This document shows positions 32,378-42,159 of a stretch of 64,000 nt of DNA, one piece after another. Below the pieces are notes generated by a model that did not search any database, was not told the DNA's origin, and saw nothing but the letters and a program-made list of their open reading frames with translations. A program made the position numbers and the translations under genes. The DNA comes from DATFVA01 sp963800255. GTDB taxonomy: Bacteria; Bacteroidota; Ignavibacteria; Ignavibacteriales; Ignavibacteriaceae. Location: assembly GCA_963800255.1 (NCBI GenBank), contig CAWDAK010000010.1, positions 62,001 to 126,000 on the forward strand. Reading direction: 5' to 3'. The stretch's first letter is position 1; every line of letters starts with the position of its first letter.

Positions 32378-33373
32378 ATGAGTTCTCTTAAATTTAAGGC
32401 TCTTTTGGTTAAAGAAGAAAATGGAAAATACATCCGTGAGATAACCGAAAGGAAAATAGAGGAGCTGCCTGAGGGAGATGTACTCATAAATGTTAAGTAT
32501 TCATCCCTAAACTATAAGGATGCTCTATCAGCAACAGGAAACAAGGGAGTAACCAGAAAATATCCTCATACACCGGGAATAGACGCCGCAGGAGTGGTAG
32601 TTGATTCTAAGAGTGACAAATTTTTTGAGGGAGATGAGGTACTTGTAACAGGATATGACCTGGGTATGAATACTTCTGGAGGATTTTCAGAGTATATAAG
32701 GGTGCCGGCTGACTGGGTAGTTAAAATTCCAGACATGCTTTTCCTAAAAGAAAGCATGATTCTTGGTACGGCAGGCTTAACCGCTGCCCTTGCGCTGGAT
32801 AAAATGCTGAAAAATAATCTGGATAAGGATGGGGAAATACTTGTGACCGGGGCTTCGGGAGGAGTAGGATCGATGGCAGTTGCATTACTTGCCCGGCAGG
32901 GATATAAAGTTGTGGCTGGTACCGGCAAATTGGATCAGGAAGAATACCTGAAAGAGATTGGCGCAGATTCATTGATCTCCCGGGAGGCAATGATAGATAA
33001 ATCCGGGAAGGCGCTGCTGTCAGGGAGATGGAACGGCGTTGTCGATACCGTGGGCGGGGAAATATTATCGACGGCGATAGCATCTACAAAACAATGGGGC
33101 GTTGTAGCTGCCTGTGGGAATGCTGCATCTGTTGAACTTCAAACAACCGTATTCCCTTTTATTCTCCGGGGAATAAGCCTTCTTGGTATAAATTCTGAAA
33201 AAACAGAGATGATGTTGAGAGAAGAAATGTGGGAGAAACTTTCGAATGAATGGAAACCCGCTAAATTGAACTTAATGTATGCAGAATGCTCATTGGAGGA
33301 AACCAATCAGAAAATAGATGAGATACTTAAAGGCAGGGTTAAGGGAAAAATTTTAGTGAAGCTTGATAAATAG
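32378..33373 (+). CDS. YhdH/AcuI-family MDR oxidoreductase
   Basis: 331 residues in the medium-chain dehydrogenase fold without structural zinc. Markers are 'SSLNYKDALSATGNKGVTRK' (the YKDAL signature of acrylyl-CoA reductase/YhdH proteins), 'HTPGIDAAGVVVDS', the catalytic-domain 'GTAGLTAALALDKM' and nucleotide-binding 'VTGASGGVGSMAVALLARQG'. The family reduces acryloyl-CoA or quinones using NADPH. No acrylate or DMSP genes are nearby, so the physiological substrate is open. Divergent from the GNAT gene 57 bp upstream. Confidence 0.85.
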   Translation: MSSLKFKALLVKEENGKYIREITERKIEELPEGDVLINVKYSSLNYKDALSATGNKGVTRKYPHTPGIDAAGVVVDSKSDKFFEGDEVLVTGYDLGMNTSGGFSEYIRVPADWVVKIPDMLFLKESMILGTAGLTAALALDKMLKNNLDKDGEILVTGASGGVGSMAVALLARQGYKVVAGTGKLDQEEYLKEIGADSLISREAMIDKSGKALLSGRWNGVVDTVGGEILSTAIASTKQWGVVAACGNAASVELQTTVFPFILRGISLLGINSEKTEMMLREEMWEKLSNEWKPAKLNLMYAECSLEETNQKIDEILKGRVKGKILVKLDK

Positions 33374-33443
33374 CAGAAGAGGAAGTAATTTGAAAAGGCT
33401 AATCGGAGAGAACCATTTCTTTTATTTCAAGCTAACTTAATCT

Positions 33444-33465
33444 CCATCTGTCGGCCATCTGTCGG
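33444..33465. repeat. Perfect tandem 11-bp duplication
   Basis: CCATCTGTCGG occurs twice in direct succession in the 223-bp gap between the convergent YhdH-like and hemH genes. Nothing else is seen in that gap. Confidence 0.8.
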
Positions 33466-33596
33466 CCTCTAACAAGCACCTAACTACTGCCCTAACTCCG
33501 TCTTTAATACCAGTCTATTGTACCCATAAATCAAATGAAATTATACAGATTATCGAAAACAGCCCCGATAAAGGTAATTTATCCGGTATACATCAA

Positions 33597-34610
33597 TTAT
33601 AAGTTTTTCTCTATTAGATTTTTGACGGCTGCTGCCCAGTTATCATTATCATTAAGACTTTCGACAAGCTGAACCTTTTCTCCACCGTGTTCCTTAAATA
33701 ACTGCTGATACTCATCCCCTATTTCTATAAGCGTCTCGAGACAATCGGCAACGAAAGCAGGACTAAAAACGAGTAGTTTCTTAGCTCCTTTTTCTGCCTG
33801 CTCAATTACAATTTTATCGGTGAATGGTGTAAGCCAGTCTTTATCCAGCCGGGATTGGAAGCTAACTGTATATTTACCGGCTGGTATGTTCAGTCTTTCA
33901 GCCAGAGCCCTGGTTGTAGCATAACATTGGGCTTTATAGCAATATTTGTTTTCTTCGGAAATTTCAATTTCACAATTGTGATCAGAACAAGGTTTTCCAT
34001 CGACATATACTTTGTCTACCTGTCTGACAGGAAGTCCATGAAAACTGAATATAACATGATCGTAATCGTTAATGTTATACTGCCTGCCTCTCTCAGTAAA
34101 GGCATCAAGGTATCCTTCATCATCCCAGAACTGCGTTATAATTTTTACCTCTGGTATTACCCACCATTTCTTAATTATTTTCATCGCTTTATCAGCCGCA
34201 GAACCTGAGGTTGCCGAGGCATAATGAGGAAACAAAGGAAGGATCAGGATCCGGTTATAGTTCCGCTTTCGCATTTTTTCAAGTACTTCATCCATAGAAG
34301 GACTCTGGTACCTCATTGCAAGCTCAACTTCGTAAGCATCCCCAAGCATTTTCTGCAGCTTTTGAGTCAGCCTTTCGCTGTAAAAAAGAAGAGGGGAACC
34401 ATTTTCCGTCCATAATTTCTGGTAGATTTTAGCAGATTTTGGAGCCCTGAAAGGCACGATGATCAGGTTAACCAGCATTTTTCGTGCAATCCAGGGAATA
34501 TCAATAACCCTGGCGTCATTCAGAAATTCACGCAAATACTTTCTAACGTGGGGAACAGAGGGACTATCAGGAGTGCCCAGTTGAATTAACAAAATTCCGG
34601 TTTTATTCAT
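33597..34610 (-). CDS. hemH: Ferrochelatase
   Basis: 337 residues, full length for HemH. It inserts ferrous iron into protoporphyrin IX in the last classical step of heme synthesis. Recognisable parts are 'GILLIQLGTPDSPSVPHVRK' at the start, 'ILPLFPHYASATSGSAADKA' and 'HVIFSFHGLPVRQVDK', where the His is the metal-binding catalytic residue. 'YTVSFQSRLDKDWLTPFTD' and 'VFSPAFVADCLETLIEI' with its conserved Glu follow. Cysteine-rich 'KPCSDHNCEIE' lies mid-protein, an insertion seen in some bacterial enzymes. It is not clustered with other heme genes, although hemL lies at the far right of the window. Confidence 0.93.
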   Translation of the reverse strand: MNKTGILLIQLGTPDSPSVPHVRKYLREFLNDARVIDIPWIARKMLVNLIIVPFRAPKSAKIYQKLWTENGSPLLFYSERLTQKLQKMLGDAYEVELAMRYQSPSMDEVLEKMRKRNYNRILILPLFPHYASATSGSAADKAMKIIKKWWVIPEVKIITQFWDDEGYLDAFTERGRQYNINDYDHVIFSFHGLPVRQVDKVYVDGKPCSDHNCEIEISEENKYCYKAQCYATTRALAERLNIPAGKYTVSFQSRLDKDWLTPFTDKIVIEQAEKGAKKLLVFSPAFVADCLETLIEIGDEYQQLFKEHGGEKVQLVESLNDNDNWAAAVKNLIEKNL

Positions 34611-34739
34611 AGACTTCTCCTGATATTATAATCTTTAACAAATACTAACGGGAAATAGTTTTATAATTTAACCAAATTTAATTTTAAGTTCATTTCTAAT
34701 TAAATTTGAATGAATGAATTTCAATAAAGGGAAAAGAAT

Positions 34740-35954
34740 TTGAAGCAAATTTTCTTATCTGCACTGTTTTTTTTGTTTTCACTAACCAGCATATATTCCC
34801 AGGCAAAACCTTATGTTATCCTTATAAGTTTCGACGGCTTCAGGTGGGATTATGTTGACAGGGAAATTACTCCTCATTTTGATTTTATCGGAGAGCATGG
34901 CGTTTCTGCAAAATCGCTCCGCCCCTGTTTTCCCTCAAAAACTTTTCCGAATCATCTTTCAATTATAACAGGGATGTACCCTGAACACCATGGAATTATC
35001 TCAAATAATTTTTGGGATTACTTCACGAACAAACATTACTCGATGAGTGATTCAGTTTCAGTAAAAGATGCTATGTGGTATAAAGGGGAAGCATTCTGGG
35101 AGACAGCGGAGAGACAGGGAATAAAAACAGCCAGCTATTTCTGGCCGGGTTCAGAGGTAACACTTTCATACAGGCATCCATCCTACACTAAAAAATATGA
35201 GCATCTTAAACCATACCGCGAAAGGGTTGACGGTGTTATTGGATGGCTGCAGCTTCCATATAATGAACGCCCGCATTTCATTACGGCTTATTTCGACGCT
35301 GCTGATACGTACGGCCACAAATATGGGCCCGATTCTCCGGAAACAAATTTTGCAATAGCACAGCTGGATTCAATACTGGGTTATTACTTTGACAAGTTGA
35401 AAGAAATCAATCTTTTTGACAGTACTGATATTATAGTTGTTTCTGACCATGGGATGACTGATGTGAGTAATAAAAAGACTGTTAATATCGATAAAATTCT
35501 TGAGGGATCAGATTATCAGCAAAATGATAACGGCCCGTTTATGATGATTGAGCCTGAAGGAAATAACATAAATGAAATCTATTCACGTCTGAAAGAGAAC
35601 GAAAACCATTACACAGTATACTTGCGTGAGGAAGTTCCTGCATATTTTCATTTTTCAGATAACCCTTTTATAAGCAGGATCGTAATTATTGCTGAAAACG
35701 GCTGGAGCCTTGAGACAAACAAAACAATTGAGCAGAGCAAAAAGTACAGCTCAAAAGGAAATCATGGTTATGATAATTTTTGGATGGATATGAACGGAAT
35801 TTTTTACGCTATGGGACCTTCATTAAAGGAAAATTACCATGTTGGGACGATAAACAATATCGACATATATCCCCTGCTCTGCAGGATTTTTAAAATTAAA
35901 CCGAACCCGCTTATTGATGGAAGCATTGACCGTATAGGCTACATCCTAAGATAA
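34740..35954 (+). CDS. Exported ectonucleotide pyrophosphatase/phosphodiesterase (alkaline phosphatase superfamily)
   Basis: 404 residues with a signal peptide (1-21, ending IYSQA). Metal-binding residues of the NPP family are visible: Asp in 'VILISFDGFRWDYVD', the nucleophile Thr in 'PCFPSKTFPNHLSIITGMYP', 'YFDAADTYGHKYGP' and 'DIIVVSDHGMTDVS', plus a late His in 'KGNHGYDN'. It hydrolyses phosphodiester or pyrophosphate bonds in nucleotides or phospholipid head groups outside the cytoplasm. A TTG start at 34740 is used; it keeps the signal peptide complete, and no ATG precedes it in frame. Divergent from hemH. Confidence 0.9.
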   Translation: MKQIFLSALFFLFSLTSIYSQAKPYVILISFDGFRWDYVDREITPHFDFIGEHGVSAKSLRPCFPSKTFPNHLSIITGMYPEHHGIISNNFWDYFTNKHYSMSDSVSVKDAMWYKGEAFWETAERQGIKTASYFWPGSEVTLSYRHPSYTKKYEHLKPYRERVDGVIGWLQLPYNERPHFITAYFDAADTYGHKYGPDSPETNFAIAQLDSILGYYFDKLKEINLFDSTDIIVVSDHGMTDVSNKKTVNIDKILEGSDYQQNDNGPFMMIEPEGNNINEIYSRLKENENHYTVYLREEVPAYFHFSDNPFISRIVIIAENGWSLETNKTIEQSKKYSSKGNHGYDNFWMDMNGIFYAMGPSLKENYHVGTINNIDIYPLLCRIFKIKPNPLIDGSIDRIGYILR

Positions 35955-35981
35955 GGCCAATCAAATAAGGATATGACAAAA

Positions 35982-37262
35982 TCAGGTCTCATTCGTTTTT
36001 TCTATTTCTTGTTGCTCTTCTTCTTCTTCAACTTCGAATTTCAATCTTTTAACAAGTTTTCCAATTGTAAGGCCCTGCACTCCTATAGAAAATAAAACGA
36101 TTACATACGTTACTGCTACAAAAAAACTTCTATTCATATCAGACTGAAGGGAGAGAGCAAGGGCAACAGATATGCCTCCCCGAAGTCCTCCCCACGTTAA
36201 TATCAATATGCTGTGTTTGGTAAATGTATGTTTCATTGCCTGAACAGGAATTCCAACGGAAACAAATCTGGCAAATAAAACAACGAATATTCCAAATAAA
36301 CCTATAAGAAGGTAAAATGGTTTAAGATCAATAACCAGGAACTCGAATCCAATCAGCATAAATAAAAGAGCATTAAGAATTTCATCTGTCATTTCCCAGA
36401 ACTTATCCACATATGACTGCGTGGTATCAGACATAGCATAGCGCCTTCCGCGATTGCCGGTTATGATTCCGGCTACTACCATGGATAGAGGACCTGATAC
36501 CTGCAGAATTTCAGCGAGGGAGTATCCTCCTGTTACGATTGCAAGAGTTATAACTACCTCAACCTTATAATTATCTATCGACTTTAGAAGGTAAAAACCT
36601 GCATATCCCAGGGCAAAACCCAGAACGATACCTCCGGCTGCTTCCCGCAAAAAAAGTAGTCCTACATCTATAGCTGAAAGGTTTTCAATACCTATTTTGG
36701 CCACCTGGTAAAGACTAAGATATATTACAACAGCAACCCCGTCATTAAAGAGTGATTCCCCTGTTATTTTAACTTCCAGGGTTTTAGGAATCCCTGCCTC
36801 TTTTAATATCCCCAGCACCGCAATGGGATCAGTGGGAGATATAAGTGCACCAAACAGAAGGCAGTATATATAATCTACCGGTGTGTTTATCAGCCGCATA
36901 AAATAATAAAATATTGTACCCACTATAAATGTTGACGTTAGTACGCCAAGGGTTGCAAATATCATCACAGGATATTTTGATTCAAGAAGCTTTTTTGAGT
37001 TTACGTTAATAGCCCCGGCAAACAGAAGAAAACTGAGCATCACGTTCAGAAGGATGTAGGAAAAGTCAATGCCATTTATTGCTTTGGAAACTGCCTCTTT
37101 AAACCCGATGTTAAGGTAGCCCAGGCCTATAAGACCAAGTGATGTTATAAGAGCTATAAGCATCATTCCAATAGTATGGGGAAGGCGGAGAAACCTGTAG
37201 TTTATGTATCCGAAGGCTGCGGAAAGAACTATCAGTACCGATAAAACATGAAAAAAATTCAT
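35982..37262 (-). CDS. Na+/H+ antiporter, CPA1 family
   Basis: 426 residues with about 12 membrane helices. The ion site is recognisable in 'LFGALISPTDPIAVLGILKE' (Asp in TDP) and 'ITGESLFNDGVAVVIYLSLY' (ND motif). 'TWGGLRGGISVALALSLQSD' is the conserved GLRG helix of NhaP-like antiporters. It exchanges cytoplasmic sodium or potassium for external protons. The C-terminus is short and very acidic ('EVEEEEEQQEIEKTNET'), without a TrkA or cyclic-nucleotide domain. It follows metH on the same strand after about 110 bp. Confidence 0.92.
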   Translation of the reverse strand: MNFFHVLSVLIVLSAAFGYINYRFLRLPHTIGMMLIALITSLGLIGLGYLNIGFKEAVSKAINGIDFSYILLNVMLSFLLFAGAINVNSKKLLESKYPVMIFATLGVLTSTFIVGTIFYYFMRLINTPVDYIYCLLFGALISPTDPIAVLGILKEAGIPKTLEVKITGESLFNDGVAVVIYLSLYQVAKIGIENLSAIDVGLLFLREAAGGIVLGFALGYAGFYLLKSIDNYKVEVVITLAIVTGGYSLAEILQVSGPLSMVVAGIITGNRGRRYAMSDTTQSYVDKFWEMTDEILNALLFMLIGFEFLVIDLKPFYLLIGLFGIFVVLFARFVSVGIPVQAMKHTFTKHSILILTWGGLRGGISVALALSLQSDMNRSFFVAVTYVIVLFSIGVQGLTIGKLVKRLKFEVEEEEEQQEIEKTNET

Positions 37263-37376
37263 TAATTCTCATATTTAACTGCAGATTGAATTAAAATATC
37301 TGATTTTTAAGACAAGAGATGGGTGATGTGTTTAACTTTAATGATAGAATATATTGGCGGAATTTTCAATGAATAT

Positions 37377-40300
37377 CTAAACATCATAATTCAGAATAGG
37401 TCCCAGCCATCTTTCAGTTTCTTCAATACTCATACCTTTCCGCTTATGATAATCAAGAACCTGGTCTTTCCCGATTTTCCCGACGTTAAAATATTTAGAT
37501 TCGCGATGAGCGAAATATAGTCCGCTAACCGATGCCGCCGGATACATTGCAAGGTTTTCTGTTAATCGTATGGAAGTATTTTTCTCTGCCTCAAGCAGAT
37601 CGAAAATCAAGGCTTTTTCTGTGTGATCCGGCTGAGCGGGATAGCCTGGAGCCGGACGAATTCCCTGGTATTTTTCCTTAATAAGGTCATCATTGTATAA
37701 TTGCTCACCGCGGGCATAACCCCAGTAATTTGTCCTTACTAGTTCATGAAGATGTTCGGCAAAAGCTTCTGCCAGCCTGTCAGCCAGTGCTTTGGTCATA
37801 ATACTGTTATAGTCATCATGATCCGCTTCAAACTTGTTTACCAGTTCTCCTGTACCAATACCTGCTGTAACAGCGAAAGCGCCAATCCAGTCGATTCTAC
37901 CCGAGCTTTTGGGGGCAATATAATCAGCCAGCGCAAGGTTGGGAAGGCCGTCCGTCTTTCTAACTTGTGAGCGGAGTGTATGCAGAACTCTTTTTATTCC
38001 GTTGCGATTCTCATCAGTATAAACCTCTATATCGTCACCGACCGAATTCGCGGGAAATATTCCAAAAACACCATTAGCCTTAAGCAGCCCTTCTTTTACT
38101 ATTTTATCTAGCAGCATACGGGCATCTTCAAAAAGTTTTTTTGCTTCAGAGCCGTATGTTTTATTTGTGAAGATCGCTGGATATTTGCCCTTCATCTCCC
38201 AGGTAAGAAAGAAAGGAGTCCAATCAATATATTCTGAAAGTTTTCCAAGCGGAAAATCCTTCAGCACAGTGATTCCGGGTTTATCAGGTTTATCTATTTT
38301 TATTCCCGTCCAATCCGTCTTCAGCCCGTTATTTCTTGCAGCATCCAGTGAAAGGAGGTTATCCTGTCCCTTTTTCCGATTATGCATCTCGCGGACATCC
38401 GAATACTCCCTTTTTGTTTTTTCAATAAAGTTATCAGCAATTGACCTATCAGGATTTATAAGATTACTAACTACCGGAACGCTCCGTGAGGCATCAAGAA
38501 CATGAATTACGGGTCCAGAATAATTAGGAGCTATTCTGACTGCAGTATGGACCTTTGAAGTTGTGGCTCCTCCAATCATAAGCGGAATGTTCAGCTTTCT
38601 TCGCTCCATTTCTTTGGCAACATGAACCATTTCATCGAGAGAAGGAGTTATTAAACCGCTTAGCCCTATAATATCAGCTTTTTCCTCTTCTGCAGTCTTT
38701 AAAATTTTGTCAACCGGAACCATTACTCCAAGATCAATTACTGTATAATTATTACAGCCAAGAACAACGCCGACTATATTTTTCCCGATATCGTGAACAT
38801 CTCCCTTCACGGTGGCCATAACAACTTTGCCAGCCTCGCTCTTATCATTAGATTCCTCTTTCTCCTTTTCTATAAAAGGAATCAGGTATGCAACCGCTTT
38901 CTTCATCACCCTTGCACTCTTTACAACCTGAGGCAGGAACATTTTTCCCGAACCGAATAAATCACCAACCACATTCATCCCTTCCATAAGAGGTTTTTCA
39001 ATAACCTCAATGGGTTTGTCATATACCTTTCTTGCTTCTTCGGTATCCTCTTCAATATAATCGACAATACCCTTAATGAGAGCATGCTTAAGGCGTTCAT
39101 GCACGGGAGCATTCCGCCATTCGTTTATCTTTATTTCTTCTTTCCCTTTTTGACTGACACTCTCTGCGAAGTTCACAAGTCTTTCTGTTGCATCGTTCCT
39201 TCTGTTCAGCAGAACATCTTCAACCAGGGTTAACAGTTCTTCCCTGATCTCCTGGTAGATTTCTAACTGACCTGCATTGACTATTCCCATATCCATACCG
39301 GCTTTGATAGCATGATATAAAAAGGCTGAATGCATAGCTTCGCGTACAACATCATTTCCGCGGAATGAAAATGAAATATTGCTTACCCCTCCGCTGACTT
39401 TAGCAAGAGGAAGGTTTTGTTTTATCCAGCGAACTGCTTCAATATAATTAACTGCATAATTATTGTGTTCTTCAATTCCTGTTGCTACCGTAAGAATATT
39501 CGGATCGAATATTATATCCTGAGGCGGGAATCCTACTTCATTAACAAGAATATCATAAGCTCTTCTGCATACCGCAATCTTTTTTTCGAAAGTATCTGCC
39601 TGTCCTTTTTCATCAAAAGCCATAACAATAACGGCTGCCCCATATTGTAGAATTTTTGCAGCACGCTGTCTGAATATCTCTTCTCCCTCTTTCAGACTTA
39701 TTGAATTGACTATTCCTTTTCCCTGAAGACATTTGAGGCCTTCCTCGATAACGCTCCATTTAGACGAGTCAATCACAATCGGCAGCTTAGCGATATCAGG
39801 TTCAACAGCAAGTAGATTTAAAAATATCTTCATAACAGCTTCAGATTCAATCAGTCCCTCATCCATATTGACATCAAGAACCTGGGCGCCTCCTTCAACC
39901 TGGTTACGTGCAACTGACAGAGCTTCCTCATAGTTTTCCTCTTTAATCAGTCTTGCAAATTTCTTAGAGCCTGTAACATTAGTCCTTTCGCCGATGTTCA
40001 TAAAATTAGCGTCGGGTCTCAGAACTACCGGTTCAAGTCCGCTTAATCTAAGATAAGGCTCCTGAAGAGGAATTTGCCTGGGTTTAATAGATGATACAAA
40101 GTCAGCAATAGCTTTAATATGTTCAGGAGTAGTTCCGCAGCAACCGCCAACCAGGTTAAAAAAACCGGATTCTCCAAACTCCTTTAAAATACCCGAAGTA
40201 ACTTCTGCGGTTTCGTCATATTCACCCATTTCATTAGGCAAACCTGCATTAGGATAAACATGAACATAAAAGGGGGAAATAGATGAGAGTTCCTCCAGGA

Positions 40301-40427
40301 AGGGACGCATTTGGGCAGCTCCAAGAGAACAGTTTAATCCTACGCTCAGGATATTTTTAGCATGAGATATTGAGATAAGGAAGGCTTCTGTAGTTTGTCC
40401 CGACAGTGTTCTTCCGCTAAGATCCAC
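37377..40427 (-). CDS. metH: Cobalamin-dependent methionine synthase, main fragment (frameshifted gene)
   Basis: 1016 residues covering the end of the homocysteine domain (zinc cysteines in 'VGGCCGTTPEHI'), the methyltetrahydrofolate domain ('NIGERTNVTGSKKFARLI'), and the B12 cap and Rossmann domains ('VKGDVHDIGKNIVGVVL', with the cobalt-ligating His). The AdoMet activation domain follows ('RPAPGYPAQPDHTEKALIFD'). It makes methionine from homocysteine. The true reading frame begins in 40417..41073; a one-base shift near 40454-40460 separates the two. Joined, they give about 1231 residues, the normal MetH length. The Met chosen here as start is internal. Confidence 0.92.
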   Translation of the reverse strand: MDLSGRTLSGQTTEAFLISISHAKNILSVGLNCSLGAAQMRPFLEELSSISPFYVHVYPNAGLPNEMGEYDETAEVTSGILKEFGESGFFNLVGGCCGTTPEHIKAIADFVSSIKPRQIPLQEPYLRLSGLEPVVLRPDANFMNIGERTNVTGSKKFARLIKEENYEEALSVARNQVEGGAQVLDVNMDEGLIESEAVMKIFLNLLAVEPDIAKLPIVIDSSKWSVIEEGLKCLQGKGIVNSISLKEGEEIFRQRAAKILQYGAAVIVMAFDEKGQADTFEKKIAVCRRAYDILVNEVGFPPQDIIFDPNILTVATGIEEHNNYAVNYIEAVRWIKQNLPLAKVSGGVSNISFSFRGNDVVREAMHSAFLYHAIKAGMDMGIVNAGQLEIYQEIREELLTLVEDVLLNRRNDATERLVNFAESVSQKGKEEIKINEWRNAPVHERLKHALIKGIVDYIEEDTEEARKVYDKPIEVIEKPLMEGMNVVGDLFGSGKMFLPQVVKSARVMKKAVAYLIPFIEKEKEESNDKSEAGKVVMATVKGDVHDIGKNIVGVVLGCNNYTVIDLGVMVPVDKILKTAEEEKADIIGLSGLITPSLDEMVHVAKEMERRKLNIPLMIGGATTSKVHTAVRIAPNYSGPVIHVLDASRSVPVVSNLINPDRSIADNFIEKTKREYSDVREMHNRKKGQDNLLSLDAARNNGLKTDWTGIKIDKPDKPGITVLKDFPLGKLSEYIDWTPFFLTWEMKGKYPAIFTNKTYGSEAKKLFEDARMLLDKIVKEGLLKANGVFGIFPANSVGDDIEVYTDENRNGIKRVLHTLRSQVRKTDGLPNLALADYIAPKSSGRIDWIGAFAVTAGIGTGELVNKFEADHDDYNSIMTKALADRLAEAFAEHLHELVRTNYWGYARGEQLYNDDLIKEKYQGIRPAPGYPAQPDHTEKALIFDLLEAEKNTSIRLTENLAMYPAASVSGLYFAHRESKYFNVGKIGKDQVLDYHKRKGMSIEETERWLGPILNYDV

Positions 40428-41073
40428 AATAGTTCCAGAGATTATCAGAGGAATTTCTGTCTTTTATCCCGTTCAGATATTCTTCAATAGCATATATTGC
40501 GGCTTTTGCGTTTAAAGTATCAAAAATAGTTTCTATCAGGAGGATATCGGCTCCGCCTTCAATCAATCCTTTTGCCTGGTCATAATAAGCTTTAACCATA
40601 TCATCAAAGGTAACAGAGCGAAATCCCGGATCATTCACATCGGGAGAAATGGAAAGTGTCTTGTTTGTGGGTCCCAGGCTTCCGGCAACAAACCTTGGTT
40701 TTGATTCATCCTTTAAATTAAATTCATCAGCCGCCTTACGGGCATTCTGTGCAGCAGCAAAATTTATTTCATAGGCAAGGGCCTGCGTACCATAATCCGC
40801 TAATGAGATGGCAGTGCCGTTAAAAGTATTGGTCGAAATTATGTCAGCACCGGCATCCAGGTAGGCCCGATGAATATCGCATATAATCCCGGGCTGGGTA
40901 AGGTTTAATATTTCATTATTTCCCTTTAAATCCTTCGGGTGTTCTTTAAATCTCTTTCCCCGGAAGTCATCCTCAGTAAGATTATGCCTCTGGATAAGAG
41001 TTCCCATAGCTCCGTCAAATATAAGGATACGTTCTTTGAGCAGATCCTTCAGAATATCAAATTTAGAATTCAT
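40417..41073 (-). CDS. metH: Methionine synthase N-terminal fragment (frameshifted gene)
   Basis: 218 residues, of which the first about 205 are the start of the MetH homocysteine-binding barrel: 'ILIFDGAMGTLIQRHNLTED', 'GADIISTNTFNGTAISLADY', 'FVAGSLGPTNKTLSISPD' and 'DILLIETIFDTLNAKAAIYA'. The last residues (after GIKDR) are out of frame. Reading one frame over restores 'IPLIISGTIVDLSGRTLSGQ', as expected for MetH. The cause is one extra base (or two missing) around the AAATT at 40453-40458. This may be a sequencing error, since all downstream domains look intact. Confidence 0.9.
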   Translation of the reverse strand: MNSKFDILKDLLKERILIFDGAMGTLIQRHNLTEDDFRGKRFKEHPKDLKGNNEILNLTQPGIICDIHRAYLDAGADIISTNTFNGTAISLADYGTQALAYEINFAAAQNARKAADEFNLKDESKPRFVAGSLGPTNKTLSISPDVNDPGFRSVTFDDMVKAYYDQAKGLIEGGADILLIETIFDTLNAKAAIYAIEEYLNGIKDRNSSDNLWNYCGS

Positions 41074-41193
41074 CGTTAGAGTTTATTGTTAATATGTAAG
41101 TATATATGGATCAGCTGATAGCTTTATAAAGTTATCAAATATAGCTAAATTGTTTTCTATTATAAATTCAATTTATCAATAAATTAATCAAAT

Positions 41194-42159
41194 ATGATTA
41201 TAGTAACGGGTGGAGCTGGTTTCATTGGCAGTGCTGTTGTTTGGCAGCTTAATAACCTTGGGATGTCAGACATACTGATAGTAGATGAATTGGGTTTAAC
41301 TGATAAATGGAAAAATCTTGTGCCGCTTAAGTATAATGATTTTATTAATAAGTCTGTCTTTATTGACAGCCTGCACAAGATGAAGGGGAACCTTGAAGCT
41401 GTGATTCATATGGGAGCCAATTCATCGACTACCGAACGGGACGCCGATCATCTGTTAACAAACAATTACGAATATACAAAACGACTGGCTGAATTCTGCA
41501 TTCAAAAAAACATCAGGTTTATTTATGCATCTTCGGCTGCAACATACGGTGACGGATCCCTGGGTTTCCGGGATAGTGAAGAACTACCCGAACGTCTCCG
41601 TCCGCTGAATATGTACGGGTATTCCAAGAACCTGTTCGATATTAAGGCACAGCGCGAGGGCTGGTTCGGAAATATTGTTGGTTTAAAATATTTTAATGTT
41701 TACGGTCCCAATGAATACCATAAAGGGGATATGAGGAGCGTGGTCCACAAAGCGTATGAACAGATAAGGGATACCGGTAAAGTCAGGCTGTTCAGGTCAC
41801 TCAATCCGGGATATAAAGATGGTGAACAGATGAGAGATTTTATATACGTGAAAGATGCTGTAAATATGACGCTTTATTTCCTTAAGAATAAGGAAGGGGG
41901 ATTATTTAATGTGGGAACAGGGAAAGCACGTACCTGGAAAAATCTTGTTGCTTCCATATTTAATGCTATGGATAAAACTGTAAACATTGAATATATAGAT
42001 TTACCCGCTGAAATTGCCGACAGGTATCAATATTTCACTGAAGCTAAAATGGATAAGATATTAAAAGCCGGCTATCCCGGAGAAATATCATCACTTGAAG
42101 AGGGGGTAGCCGACTATGTTAAAAGTTACCTGCTGAAAGACCTCTATCTGGGGTATTAA
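41194..42159 (+). CDS. hldD: ADP-L-glycero-D-manno-heptose 6-epimerase
   Basis: 321 residues, an extended short-chain dehydrogenase. NADP-binding 'IIVTGGAGFIGSAVVWQL' at the N-terminus, 'VIHMGANSSTTERDADHLL' (HldD-specific), active-site 'YASSAATYG' and 'MYGYSKNLFD' (YxxxK), and 'GLKYFNVYGPNEYHKGDMRS'. It makes the heptose precursor for the inner core of lipopolysaccharide, which supports a Gram-negative envelope. No other heptose genes lie in the window. Its end overlaps the convergent acidic-protein gene by four bases. Confidence 0.92.
   Translation: MIIVTGGAGFIGSAVVWQLNNLGMSDILIVDELGLTDKWKNLVPLKYNDFINKSVFIDSLHKMKGNLEAVIHMGANSSTTERDADHLLTNNYEYTKRLAEFCIQKNIRFIYASSAATYGDGSLGFRDSEELPERLRPLNMYGYSKNLFDIKAQREGWFGNIVGLKYFNVYGPNEYHKGDMRSVVHKAYEQIRDTGKVRLFRSLNPGYKDGEQMRDFIYVKDAVNMTLYFLKNKEGGLFNVGTGKARTWKNLVASIFNAMDKTVNIEYIDLPAEIADRYQYFTEAKMDKILKAGYPGEISSLEEGVADYVKSYLLKDLYLGY

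Noticed and set aside
41074..41193. SAM or cobalamin riboswitch upstream of metH
   Set aside because: Only 120 bp of AT-rich divergent DNA is available, with no match to riboswitch cores.
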